DNA of 64,000 nt. Source: JAMQPK01 sp963782595. Its GTDB lineage: Bacteria; Acidobacteriota; Vicinamibacteria; Vicinamibacterales; JAMQPK01. Positions within the stretch are counted from its first letter, which is position 1. Every line of letters begins with the position of its first letter. The stretch is from positions 496,001-560,000 of the forward strand of contig CAWAKJ010000003.1 of NCBI GenBank assembly GCA_963782595.1, in the 5' to 3' direction. Positions 50,226 through 59,840 of this stretch are shown here, piece by piece. The notes under the pieces are model-generated. The model saw nothing but the letters and a program-made list of their open reading frames with translations, ran no database searches and was not told the DNA's origin. Made by a program: the position numbers and the translations under genes.

Positions 50226-50384
50226 CTACCTCAGGTACGTGGGATCCGGCGTCGTCATTATCTGATGACTACGCGTGTCGTTGTTACCCCCGCCGGCTTT
50301 GCCGCCGCCGCCGCTGCTCTTGCAGCCGAGTGCCCACAGAACCAGCACAGAGAGCGCGATCGAGAGCAAAAGCAATTTCTTCAT
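50226..50384 (-). CDS. 52-residue putative lipoprotein
   Basis: A short gene translating as MKKLLLLSIALSVLVLWALG followed by C21, then a Ser/Gly-rich stretch (KSSGGGGKAGGGNNDT) and the end TTPDPTYLR. KK plus a hydrophobic core and ALG-C is a good lipoprotein signal, so Cys21 would be lipidated. The mature peptide is only 32 residues. It lies 12 bp upstream of the DUF5777-like barrel gene on the same strand and may anchor or accompany that protein. GAAGG lies close before the ATG. No family recognised. Confidence 0.65.
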   Translation of the reverse strand: MKKLLLLSIALSVLVLWALGCKSSGGGGKAGGGNNDTRSHQIMTTPDPTYLR

Positions 50385-50479
50385 GCCTTCGCCGGAAGGC
50401 AAATGCGATGCCGCAAAATTGCGCCGTCATTTGCGCGAACTCCAGATGCCCGGATTACGGCCGCCGTAACCCGTTACGC

Positions 50480-51836
<1,357 letters not shown>

Positions 51837-51847
<11 letters not shown>

Positions 51848-53612
51848 GCTGATCCTCGCGCGACGGGAGGTCGATGCGGATCTCTGCGCCGTGGCCGGCA
51901 CGGCTTTCGAGCACGATCGAGCCCCCCATGCCTTCCACGATGTTTTTGGCGATCGCGAGTCCGAGTCCCGAGCCCGTCCGTTTGGTCGTGAAGTACGGAT
52001 CGAAGACGCGGGGCAGATCTTCGGGTTTTACGCCGATGCCGCGGTCGCGGACGATCACGCGGAAGGACTGGGGCAGCGCGACGGTCTGGATCTCGATGTC
52101 CGGCGATGTCGCCGATGTCGTCGCCGGCCGCGCTGCGACGGAGTGGCGAGCGTTCGTCAGGATATTCACGAGCGCTGTGCGCAGCCGCTCGGCGTCGGTC
52201 ACCATTGGTCCCAGCGCTGGATCGGCGTTGACGACGACGTTCATCGCGTGATCGACGACACGAGTGGCCTGCTCGGCATCTACGCACACCGCATTGACGT
52301 CGGCCGGCTCGTAGTCGAAGCGGATGGGCCGGGCGAAATCGAGCACGTCGTTGACCATCCGGTTGAGCCGAACGACCTCTTCGTCCACGTCGGCGAGCGC
52401 CTGCTTGAGCTCCGAACGGCTGACCTGCTCGTTCGCCAGCGTCCGCAGCGATGCCTTAATAATCATCAACGGATTGCGAATTTCGTGGGCGACGACGGTG
52501 GACATCCGGCCGAGCGCCGAGAGGCGCTCGCGCTGGGCGGCTTCGCGCTGGAAGCGCGCGATGGAGTCGGTCAGGGTGTTGAAGGTCGAGGCGAGCAGCT
52601 TCGCATCCTCGTCGTCCCAGCTGGCTGCGTGCCTCAACGAGATCTTTCTCGTCAGGTCGCCGGTGGCCGACATCTCGCGCATCACGTTGGTGATCGTGGC
52701 CAGCGGCCTGGTAATCGTGCGGGCCACGGCATAACTGAGAATCGTCGCGGCCATCACGGCGAGCATGCCGACCACGCCGAGCCCCGTATTGATGGCGTCG
52801 AGAAACCGCAGCCGCTCGGTGCGCGACCGCAGCAGCAGTACGCTCGGCGCCGTCACGCCGGTCATGGCGGCGGCGGCCGGCCCCAGCGGCCGTTTCAACG
52901 CGACGTACTCGCCGTTTTCGAGCGACACGGTCTGGACGTTGCCGGTTTTCAGCAGCGACGCGAGCTGCTCACGGTCTCCTGGCGGCAGCGTCGACGCCCT
53001 GATCTGCCCGTCGATGGCAAACACGATGTCGCTTTCCGTGGCGCGCTTGAAGATTTCGGCGAGGTTGTTGTCGAGCCGCGATCCGACCGTCAGCGCGCCC
53101 ATGATTTCCGGACGGTCGAGGCCGATCTTGATGGGCACGGTCATCACCTGAAGGACGCCGTCGGCGTGAGGCCAGAACCCGCTCGATTCGGTCCCGCCCA
53201 GCGCGTGCCGAACTTCGGGCAGCATGCCAATGGTGCCTTCCGCGATGTCGAGCTCGCCGGCCTCGGCGAGCACCTGGCCGTCCCTGCCGGTCAACACAAT
53301 CAGCGCGGCGCGAAGCCCTTCCTGATACGTCCGCGCGAAGGGCTCGACCGTCGGAGGATCGCCTGTGTCGACCGCGGCTTTCAGCCGCGGGTCGTCGGCG
53401 ACGAGCCTGGCCATCACCGTCAGCGTCTGCAGAAACGTGGCGCATTGTTGATCCACGAGCGCGCCCGCTTCGATGAGCCCGCGCTGCAGCTCCGCTTCTG
53501 CCTCCCGCGTGGTGGTGCGGCTGACGAAGTACACCGCCGCGCCAATCGACATCACCGCGAGCGCAGCACTGGCCAGGAAGATGCGGTTGGTGAGCGAGCC
53601 CAGGATCTTCAC
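51837..53612 (-). CDS. membrane sensor histidine kinase (HAMP, NtrB-like)
   Basis: A 591-residue protein. TM1 lies at about 8-30 and TM2 at about 275-300 (VVGMLAVMAATILSYAVART). Between them is a periplasmic sensor region of Cache type, and a HAMP domain follows (ITRPLATITNVMREMSATGD). The H-box is VVAHEIRNPLMIIKASLRTL with H375. The ATPase domain has N-box LVNILTNARHSVAARP, VRDRGIGVKPEDLPRVFDPY, FTTKRTGSGLGLAIAK. It phosphorylates the overlapping NtrC-type regulator. Position after a blue-copper protein and a porin-like gene suggests the signal is periplasmic, perhaps metal or envelope redox state. Confidence 0.93.
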
Positions 53613-53615
53613 GCG

Positions 53616-54311
53616 CTACCGCAGGGTGAAGTCCGCTTCAACGGCCCCGCCCTCCTCGGGAATCTCGATCGGCCGCGACTCGCGAACGGACCCCTCGTTC
53701 CACGCGACCAGCATGTAGCGTCCGGGCGGCACGCGACCGATCTGGTAACGGCCGTCGGCAGCGGTGACGTCGAAGTACCGGTGATTGAAGACCAGAATGA
53801 ACGCGCTCATGTGCGAATGGATTTCGCAGAAGACGCGCACGATGCCCGCGCGATCGAATCGGACCGATTTCGACTTGCCCGCCGCGTAGCGGCCAAGATC
53901 GAACGGCCGAGGACCGCGAAGGGAGAACACGTTGTGATAGGTGTTGTCGCTGTTCGGGAAGTCCACCGTCGTGCCCACGGTGACGGCGAGCACGCGAGGT
54001 ACGAACATCTCGTTCCGCTGGTCCATGGTCGCGCGCTGCGGCTCGACGTCGGGGAAGGCCCGCGCGGGCGCCGATTCGAGATACACCACCGAGCGGCGCA
54101 GATCCTGCGGCTCGTGACCGGCATGCGTGCCGAGATCGTTCACGTTCGGACGCCGCTCGAGCTGGAGCGTCGGGCGCCGGACGTCGACGCGGCCGCGGAT
54201 GACGCCGAGGGCGGCTTGCGCGAGCACGCGTTCGGCTGGAGTCGAGAGCCAGGCGCTGAGCGCGACGAGCGCGAGAGCCAGGAGCCGATGAGGCCGGTTG
54301 CTTCGAGTCAC
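53616..54311 (-). CDS. exported cupredoxin-like (plastocyanin-type) protein
   Basis: A 231-residue protein starting at GTG, which overlaps the porin stop (GTGA). Signal peptide about 8-32 (RLLALALVALSAWLSTPAE). A beta domain (GVIRGRVDVRRPTLQLERRP) leads to the cupredoxin core: MFVPRVLAVTVGTTVDFPNS, then TYHNVFSL with H126, and VFCEIHSHMSAFIL with C162, H165/H167 and M168, a complete type-1 copper ligand set. The end (YMLVAWNEGSVRESRPIEIP) is a carboxypeptidase-regulatory-like strand set. It may carry copper or electrons in the periplasm and sits between a porin-like barrel and a two-component system. Confidence 0.85.
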   Translation of the reverse strand: MTRSNRPHRLLALALVALSAWLSTPAERVLAQAALGVIRGRVDVRRPTLQLERRPNVNDLGTHAGHEPQDLRRSVVYLESAPARAFPDVEPQRATMDQRNEMFVPRVLAVTVGTTVDFPNSDNTYHNVFSLRGPRPFDLGRYAAGKSKSVRFDRAGIVRVFCEIHSHMSAFILVFNHRYFDVTAADGRYQIGRVPPGRYMLVAWNEGSVRESRPIEIPEEGGAVEADFTLR

Positions 54312-55519
54312 AGCCAGAAATGCAGTTGCATGCTGACGAGGCCACGGCTTCGAACGAGGCCGCCATCGCGCCAGTTGTGCTGATAGGTGGCTTTGCCGAC
54401 GAGGTTCCGCCGGATGTAGTAGCCGACTCCGGTCTCCAGCCGCGTGACCGGCGCGTCCCACCTGGTCTCGGCGAACGAAGAGGGAAGACGGCCGAAGCTC
54501 AATCGATCGATGCGGGTCGCCGCGAACAATCCCGGCGTCAGTTTGTAGCGTCCTTCGACGAACACACTTGTGGCATCGAGGCTGCTCGACAGAGTCGGCA
54601 CGTGCCACCGATTCCAGATGATCTCGCCGCGCACGAGAAAATGGTCGCGCGAGTACTCGGCATCGACGCCGAGTGCCCGTTGTGTCGATCGAATGGATCC
54701 GGCGACGAGCGTCGCCATTGCCAGCGCGGCGTCAGAGACATACGGCCCTCTCGCAGCCGAGCCTCCCAGCACGAGCGCGGCGCGCGGCCGCCATTGCACG
54801 CGACCGGACACCTGTTTGCCGCCGTTGTTGTCGCGCGTACGCGGGTCCGATGCCGTACCGTTGGTGACCGCGCCGGCGGCGTTGAACGATTCGGGCCCGA
54901 CGCGCACCTGCACGCCCGTGTCCCATCGAAACGCGGTGATGAGCGGCATTCCCGGCGCGATGTCGAGCGATCCGATCGGATAACTCGGCCGCCAGCCGCG
55001 CGCGCGCATCCGGAGGACGTCTTCGTTCGACGCCGGCAAGGCGTCCGGCCGCGCCGCGGTGAGATATTGATACGCGAGCGGGTAGCCGATGAGCGGATTG
55101 CCTGCGCCGTAATCGCGACGCGCAAAGGCGCCAAACGTCGGCGGAATCCGTCCGGCCTGAATGTCGATCGGTCGGTCGCGCCATGGACGCACGCGGACGT
55201 AAAGTGCGTACGGTTTGACGCCGTCCCCGTTCTCGCTGCGAATTTCCGTAAGGACCGAGACGCCACTCGTCACCCGTACGTCGGCCGTGACGCCGACTCT
55301 GAAGAGGCGGAGCGCATTGTGTTCGTAGTCGGTGTAGTTGAACCACGCGCCGTCGCTGTCGTCCTGCGGCGTCGCCGAGACAGAAATATCTGTACCGATC
55401 GTGACGAAACCGTCGCCGAACGAGATCGGACCTGACGGGAGCTCTTGCGCGCGCACAGGACGCGCACACAGCAGCGCAATCGCGGCAGCGACCCAGACCG
55501 TCCTCATGTATACGTTCAT
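54308..55519 (-). CDS. porin-like outer-membrane beta-barrel protein
   Basis: A 403-residue protein with signal peptide MRTVWVAAAIALLCARPVRA preceded by MNVY; either Met could be the start. Strands alternate through the protein (FGDGFVTIGTDISVSATPQD, WFNYTDYEHNALRLFRVGVT, VTRLETGVGYYIRRNLVGKA, VSMQLHFWL). It contains the porin-like ...RPIDIQAGRIPPTFGAFARR. The C-terminus FWL is slightly atypical of the BAM signal. It is first in the operon with a cupredoxin, sensor kinase and sigma-54 regulator, each overlapping or within a few bases of the next. A diffusion channel for the sensed solute is a plausible role. Confidence 0.75.
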   Translation of the reverse strand: MNVYMRTVWVAAAIALLCARPVRAQELPSGPISFGDGFVTIGTDISVSATPQDDSDGAWFNYTDYEHNALRLFRVGVTADVRVTSGVSVLTEIRSENGDGVKPYALYVRVRPWRDRPIDIQAGRIPPTFGAFARRDYGAGNPLIGYPLAYQYLTAARPDALPASNEDVLRMRARGWRPSYPIGSLDIAPGMPLITAFRWDTGVQVRVGPESFNAAGAVTNGTASDPRTRDNNGGKQVSGRVQWRPRAALVLGGSAARGPYVSDAALAMATLVAGSIRSTQRALGVDAEYSRDHFLVRGEIIWNRWHVPTLSSSLDATSVFVEGRYKLTPGLFAATRIDRLSFGRLPSSFAETRWDAPVTRLETGVGYYIRRNLVGKATYQHNWRDGGLVRSRGLVSMQLHFWL

Positions 55520-55521
55520 AC

Positions 55522-55527
55522 TATAAT
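55522..55527 (+). promoter_or_regulatory. TATAAT box upstream of the ferredoxin/nuoB operon
   Basis: A consensus -10 hexamer lies 15 bp before the ferredoxin ATG, in the short divergent gap to the porin-like gene. It would leave only an 8-9 nt leader. No good -35 box is seen. The ferredoxin and nuoB starts have weak or no Shine-Dalgarno. Confidence 0.4.
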
Positions 55528-55541
55528 CACTAGGTACGTCA

Positions 55542-55802
<261 letters not shown>

Positions 55803-55814
55803 AATATAAACATA

Positions 55815-56351
55815 ATGGGTTTGATCGACCACAAGTTCGAAGATAACTTCATCACGACCAACGTCGACCAGATCCTGAACTGGGCGCGGCAGTCTTCGCT
55901 TTGGCCCATGCAGTTCGGACTGGCCTGTTGTGCGATCGAGATGATGGCGGCCGGGGCGTCGCGATTCGACATTTCCCGCTTCGGCGCAGAAGTTTTTCGC
56001 GCTTCGCCCCGACAGGCCGACCTGATCATCGTTGCTGGTACGGTCACGAAGAAAATGGCGCCCGTGCTGCGCCGGCTCTATGACCAGATGCCCGAGCCGA
56101 AGTGGGTCATCTCCATGGGCAGCTGCTCGAACGCCGGCGGCCCGTTCCCGACTTACAGCGTGCTGCAGGGAGTCGACAAGATCGTCCCCGTCGATGTGTA
56201 TGTGTCCGGCTGCCCGCCCCGGCCGGAGGCGCTGCTGTACGGATTGATGCGGCTGCAAGACAAAATACGCAAGGAGGGTACCGTGCTCCGCAAAGAGCGC
56301 GTCATCATGGTGGGCACGTCGGAGCCGATCCTGGTAGGCGAACGATCATGA
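55815..56351 (+). CDS. nuoB: NADH-quinone oxidoreductase subunit B (N2-cluster subunit)
   Basis: A 178-residue protein with the four N2-cluster ligands: C38 and C39 (LACCAIEMMA), C104 (MGSCSNAGGPF) and C133 (SGCPPRPEALLYG). SRFGAEVFRASPRQADLIIV and TYSVLQGVDKIVPVDVYV are family hallmarks. It normally passes electrons to quinone at the NuoB/NuoD interface of complex I. The neighbours are a ferredoxin and a NuoI-like gene but no nuoA, C, D or H, so complex I is split over several loci or this is an isolated module. It ends in ATGA overlap with the next gene. Confidence 0.93.
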   Translation: MGLIDHKFEDNFITTNVDQILNWARQSSLWPMQFGLACCAIEMMAAGASRFDISRFGAEVFRASPRQADLIIVAGTVTKKMAPVLRRLYDQMPEPKWVISMGSCSNAGGPFPTYSVLQGVDKIVPVDVYVSGCPPRPEALLYGLMRLQDKIRKEGTVLRKERVIMVGTSEPILVGERS

Positions 56352-56809
56352 AAAACCTTCTGCGGACCATTTTTCTGGTCGATCTGCTCAAAGGGCTGTG
56401 GCTCACTCTCAAATACACGCCGCAGCCGGCGTTTACGTTCCAGTATCCGGCCGAACGGCGCCCGGTCGCGCCGCGGTTCCGCGGCGTGCTGCGCCTGCAG
56501 GTCGAGCCCGAGTCGGGTGCGCAGACCTGCATCGTCTGCGACCAGTGCGCGAAGGCGTGCCCGGACGATCTCATCGCCCTGGGCGGCCACCGCGAGCCGG
56601 GGCAGAAGATCAAGATCCTCGACTATTTCGACTTCAACCTCTCGCGCTGCAGCTTCTGCGGGCTGTGCTCGGAAGTCTGCCCCACGAAGCCCATTAAGGC
56701 GCTCATCATGAGCGAAGATTACGAATTGGGTACCTATAGTCGCGAGACGCAGATCCTGCGGATCGACGAAATGTACGACGGCGTGCCGATCGAGCAATAC
56801 ACCCGCTAA
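56348..56809 (+). CDS. nuoI: NADH-quinone oxidoreductase subunit I-like 2[4Fe-4S] protein
   Basis: A 153-residue protein with two 4Fe-4S motifs: C61IVCDQCAKAC71P and C101SFCGLCSEVC111P (clusters N6a/N6b). The N-terminal LKGLWLTLKYTPQPAFTFQY PAERR-type segment is the amphipathic membrane-contacting region of NuoI. The end IDEMYDGVPIEQYTR is a little shorter than usual. It would carry electrons between the peripheral arm and NuoB. Its ATG overlaps the nuoB stop (ATGA). The next gene is unrelated, so the cluster is only fdxA-nuoB-nuoI. Confidence 0.92.
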   Translation: MKNLLRTIFLVDLLKGLWLTLKYTPQPAFTFQYPAERRPVAPRFRGVLRLQVEPESGAQTCIVCDQCAKACPDDLIALGGHREPGQKIKILDYFDFNLSRCSFCGLCSEVCPTKPIKALIMSEDYELGTYSRETQILRIDEMYDGVPIEQYTR

Positions 56810-56879
56810 TACCGCTTGCGGTGCCGGTCAGCCCCCCCTACAATCCAGTTAACTCCAAACTGGTCAACCGAGAGGGGCT

Positions 56880-58406
56880 ATGCGCTCAGTTCTCAGGCTG
56901 CTTCCCTTTGCCGCTGCCACGGCTGCGGTCTTGACGCTCTCACCGGCCGCGTCGGCCATTTCGAGGGAAGCTGCGGAAGTTCAGCTCCAACTGGCCAGAC
57001 TGCTGTTCACCGACGGGCGCTACATCGAGGCGTTCAACGCCTACGAGCAGGTGAAGGGGCACGACGACGCCCGAATCAAGCGTGAAGCCCTGACTGGCAC
57101 CGTGAAGACCGCCCTGCGCCTGGGCGATTTTTCCCACGCTCACGCAGACGCGCAGCTGCTGGCCCGTAGCGCCCCGCGAAACGCCGAGGCCATTGCCACT
57201 TATGCCGACGCGCTCTGGGCAGTCGGATTGTTCGAGGATTCAGAACAGAAGTTCCAGGACGCGCTCTCGGTGCAGAGCGACAACGCCCGCGCGCTCCACG
57301 GCCTGGCCCGCAGCCTGGCCGCGCGCAACAAGTTGAGTCAGGCGCTCGAAACTGCCCAAGCGGCGCTCGCCAAAGACCCCCGCGACGCCGAAATCCACCA
57401 TACGGTCGGGTCGATCTACGAGCGGCTGCGGCGCTACGAAGAGGCAGCCAACGCCTATTCGAGCTACATCAACCTGCTTCCCAACAAAGATCGCAGCGCG
57501 AAGGCGGCATGGGCGAGAGCGGAGGTGCGATTTCTGCGCGCGTTTGGCGCCCGTCCGCCGCTACATATCGACCCGGCCGCGGCCGGCCGGCTGCACACGG
57601 TACCGTTCCGCGTCATCAACGAGAAGATCATCGTGAAGGCCCGGGTCAACAAGGGGCCGCAGGTGGACTTCGTGCTCGACACGGGATCTGAGCAGACGGT
57701 CATCTCGCGCGAGACGGCCTCTCGTATGGGCATCCGCCCGATTGTCAATATCCTCAGCGCCGGCGTCGGAGATCTGGGCGTCCGCGAGCTGGAGCTGACG
57801 CGCCTCGACGAGCTGGAGATTGGCGGCTCGCTCAAGGTGCAGAACGTCCCCTCCATCATCAAGAACCCGCCGCTCGTCGGGCTGCCGACGCGCGAAATGG
57901 AGAGCTTTTCGCCGCTCGCCCTCGGGATGTCAGTCGTCATCGATTACGACCGGAACCAGTTGCTGATTGGCGAGAATCTGCCTGCCGAAACCGCCGATGT
58001 GGAGCTTCCGCTGCGGATGCACCGGCTTGCGATGGTCCCTGGCAGCGTGCAGGGAGGACCGGCGAGCTTCATCCTCGATACCGGCGGCCAGGTCATTTCG
58101 ATCAGCACCGACACGGCGAGCGGCCTCGAACGCGGCGAGATGAGGAACATCCCGCTCAAGGTGTACGGCGCGTCGGGCTGGGACCGCGATGCGTTCCTGA
58201 TGCCCGGCGTCAACCTGAACTTCAGCAAGATCGAGTACCGCAACCTGTCGGTGGTGGTGCTGAATCTGCGCGCGCCCAGTGTGCTCCTCGGCTTCAGGCT
58301 GGGCGGTATCGTCGGCTACAAATTCCTCAGCCGCTACAAGGTGACCATCAATCTCGACACGAGCGTTGTGCAACTGCAGGCGCGGACACCAAAACGCGCG
58401 GACTAG
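56880..58406 (+). CDS. TPR protein with two retropepsin-like aspartic protease domains
   Basis: A 508-residue exported protein (signal peptide MRSVLRLLPFAAATAAVLTL, ending AASA). Residues about 30-225 are TPR-like helices (LLFTDGRYIEAFNAYEQVKG, AEIHHTVGSIYERLRRYEEA, YSSYINLLPN). Two clan-AA aspartic protease domains follow: VDFVLDTGSEQTVISRETA with D267, and ASFILDTGGQVISISTDTA with D400, each with a later hydrophobic-Gly flap segment (VVIDYDRNQLLIG; LGFRLGGIVGYKFLS). The single chain could fold as a self-paired dimer. Substrate is unknown. The ATG follows AGAGGGG closely. It is downstream of nuoI after 70 bp and probably has its own promoter. Confidence 0.82.
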   Translation: MRSVLRLLPFAAATAAVLTLSPAASAISREAAEVQLQLARLLFTDGRYIEAFNAYEQVKGHDDARIKREALTGTVKTALRLGDFSHAHADAQLLARSAPRNAEAIATYADALWAVGLFEDSEQKFQDALSVQSDNARALHGLARSLAARNKLSQALETAQAALAKDPRDAEIHHTVGSIYERLRRYEEAANAYSSYINLLPNKDRSAKAAWARAEVRFLRAFGARPPLHIDPAAAGRLHTVPFRVINEKIIVKARVNKGPQVDFVLDTGSEQTVISRETASRMGIRPIVNILSAGVGDLGVRELELTRLDELEIGGSLKVQNVPSIIKNPPLVGLPTREMESFSPLALGMSVVIDYDRNQLLIGENLPAETADVELPLRMHRLAMVPGSVQGGPASFILDTGGQVISISTDTASGLERGEMRNIPLKVYGASGWDRDAFLMPGVNLNFSKIEYRNLSVVVLNLRAPSVLLGFRLGGIVGYKFLSRYKVTINLDTSVVQLQARTPKRAD

Positions 58407-58971
58407 AACACGACGAGCGCGACGAGCACGACGGCACGACGAAAATCTGGAACACTAAGATCACGAAGGTGTGAGCCTGACAAGCTCACGAAGGTCGTCG
58501 ATGCCTCCGACCAGGCCGGCTGTGCACTCCAAGGACGAGTTCGTGACCTTGTCAGGATCAAGGCTTAGTGCCCTTCGTGTTCCCGCGTAGTGTGGTATTC
58601 ACAGCTTTGCCCGGCGGGCGAGGTGCTCGGCCCGCCGCTTGCGCGGCGCGCGCCCACAGCGCGACGTCGATGCAGAATCAATCGCTGTCGCGGAACTTCA
58701 ACACCTCTCCCGCGCAAGACATTCAACTAACTACAGAAGATTAGAAGGTCCGGAACAGGAACCCTCCTGAACTTCTAGAAGCGGTTTCAATACTCCAATA
58801 TCAACACAAGATCAGAAGATCAAGAGACGGAACGTCCCCGTTCAGTGGGATGTATCAGGGGGACTCCATTGGAGGCATCAGCGCGCGTCGTCGTGTTATC
58901 GCTTTTGCCGAATTCCTCCTGATCTCCTGTGGAAGTCTTTGGCAGGTGCGGGCGCGTTTCAGTTTTGAACG
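58407..58971. repeat. 565-bp gap without a gene: 9-nt-type hairpin 58451-58582 and a decayed octad element
   Basis: Left arm AACACTAAGATCACGAAGG (58451-58469) pairs with CTTAGTGCCCTTCGTGTTC (58564-58582); an inner pair CTGACAAGCTCACGAAG / TTCGTGACCTTGTCAG lies between. From about 58630 to 58935 there are remnants of the nested palindrome seen at 4752 and 33946: GCGACGTCGATGC, ACAGAAGATTAGAAGG, ACACAAGATCAGAAGATCAA and CCTCCTGATCTCCTGTGG. No coding sequence is credible. Confidence 0.65.
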
Positions 58972-59451
58972 TTAGAGCGTGGAGCGCCGGGCGAGGTGCT
59001 GGTCTCGGCGCACCTGGGCGGCTGCCTGCTGGGCCCGCTCTTCCTCCGTGCTCACCAGCAACGGCGGAATCTGCTCGCGCGTGCCGTCGGCGCGCGCCAG
59101 GGTGACGAACGTGAGATAGGCGCGGCTCGTCATCTGCCGCCGGCCGGTCAACGCTTCCTCTGAAAACACCCGCACTTCCACTTCGAGCGATGTCTTGAAG
59201 GTGGCGGTGACGCGCCCATTCAGTACGACGAAATCGCCTACCTTGATGGGGTTGAGAAATTCGAGGCTGTCTACGGCTGCCGTGACCATCAGCGCCCGCG
59301 CGTGACGGAATGCGGTAATCGCCGCCGCAATGTCGATGAGGTGCATCACGGCGCCACCCAGCATGAACCCCATCGGGTTGGCGTCATTCGGCAGCACCAC
59401 CTCGACCATCTGGGTGGCGGACTCTGAAGCGGGTTTCGGCGCGGGCGGCAT
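58972..59451 (-). CDS. acyl-CoA thioesterase, hotdog fold (YciA/BACH-like)
   Basis: A 159-residue hotdog-fold protein: LPNDANPMGFMLGGAVMHLI followed by DIAAAITAFRHARALMVTAA contains the conserved N-x(n)-G-G-x-x-M block with an Asp at the helix start (LIDIAAA). DSLEFLNPIKVGDFVVLNGR and MTSRAYLTFVTLARAD match the BACH/YciA group. It hydrolyses medium- to long-chain acyl-CoA in the cytoplasm. The C-terminal 25 residues are charged and variable. No clear pathway neighbours; it precedes a heptad array and an anti-sigma gene on the same strand. Confidence 0.9.
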   Translation of the reverse strand: MPPAPKPASESATQMVEVVLPNDANPMGFMLGGAVMHLIDIAAAITAFRHARALMVTAAVDSLEFLNPIKVGDFVVLNGRVTATFKTSLEVEVRVFSEEALTGRRQMTSRAYLTFVTLARADGTREQIPPLLVSTEEERAQQAAAQVRRDQHLARRSTL

Positions 59452-59492
59452 CAGGAAAGAGTACTCGAACTGGTGGAGGAATGCCTGTCAGG

Positions 59493-59520
59493 GCAGATGG
59501 CAGATGGCAGATGGCAGATG
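59493..59520. repeat. heptad tandem array, four perfect GCAGATG units
   Basis: Four consecutive identical heptads (59493-59499, 59500-59506, 59507-59513, 59514-59520) lie directly downstream of the anti-sigma stop codon. This is the most regular array in the window; the same unit recurs at 59763-59830. Confidence 0.93.
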
Positions 59521-59522
59521 GC

Positions 59523-59759
59523 TCAACACTTCCAACGATCGTCAAGAAACGCCTTCAGTCGCAGGCGCAGCTCCTCGGGGAGATCATCCTCGGTCAGCGA
59601 CTGCAGCAGCGTGACCGTAGACCGGAACGAGCCGACGAACTTCGTGCACTCGGAGCATCCGCCGATGTGTTGTTCGAGATCATGCTGGACGTCGGCCGGC
59701 AGGCGGCCGTCGAGGTAGTCGGAGAGGAGGGAGATTATGCGAGGGCAGTCGTGATCCAT
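59523..59759 (-). CDS. zinc-finger anti-sigma factor (zf-HC2)
   Basis: A 78-residue protein: MDHDCPRIISLLSDYLDGRL and the zinc motif H31IGGC35SEC38 (HxxxCxxC) of the ZAS anti-sigma domain. There is no membrane span, so it is a soluble redox- or metal-responsive type. Its sigma factor is not adjacent; an ECF sigma gene with its own anti-sigma gene lies 3.5 kb away. The longer frame upstream is made of the GCCATCT heptad repeat and was excluded; the ATG at 59759 starts the conserved DHDCPRI block. Confidence 0.8.
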   Translation of the reverse strand: MDHDCPRIISLLSDYLDGRLPADVQHDLEQHIGGCSECTKFVGSFRSTVTLLQSLTEDDLPEELRLRLKAFLDDRWKC

Positions 59760-59762
59760 GTT

Positions 59763-59830
59763 ATGGCAAATGGCAGATGGCGGATGGCAGATCGTACTCT
59801 CTGCCATCTGCCATCATCGATCTGCCATGA
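59763..59830. repeat. inverted pair of GCAGATG / GCCATCT heptad arrays
   Basis: Left heptads GCAAATG, GCAGATG, GCGGATG, GCAGATC face right heptads GCCATCT, GCCATCA, TCGATCT, GCCATGA across ACTCTC. The right side repeats the ACTCTCTGCCAT...GCCATGACAGG string of 5346-5383. It fills the gap between the anti-sigma gene and the barrel gene. Confidence 0.85.
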
Positions 59831-59840
59831 CAGGTTACTA

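Noticed and set aside
59493..59520. Regular arrays as possible CRISPR
   Set aside because: Units are 7-9 nt with no spacers, and no cas gene is present.
59760..59807. N-terminal extension of the anti-sigma factor
   Set aside because: The added residues are a translation of the GCCATCT heptad array, and the conserved ZAS domain starts at 59759.
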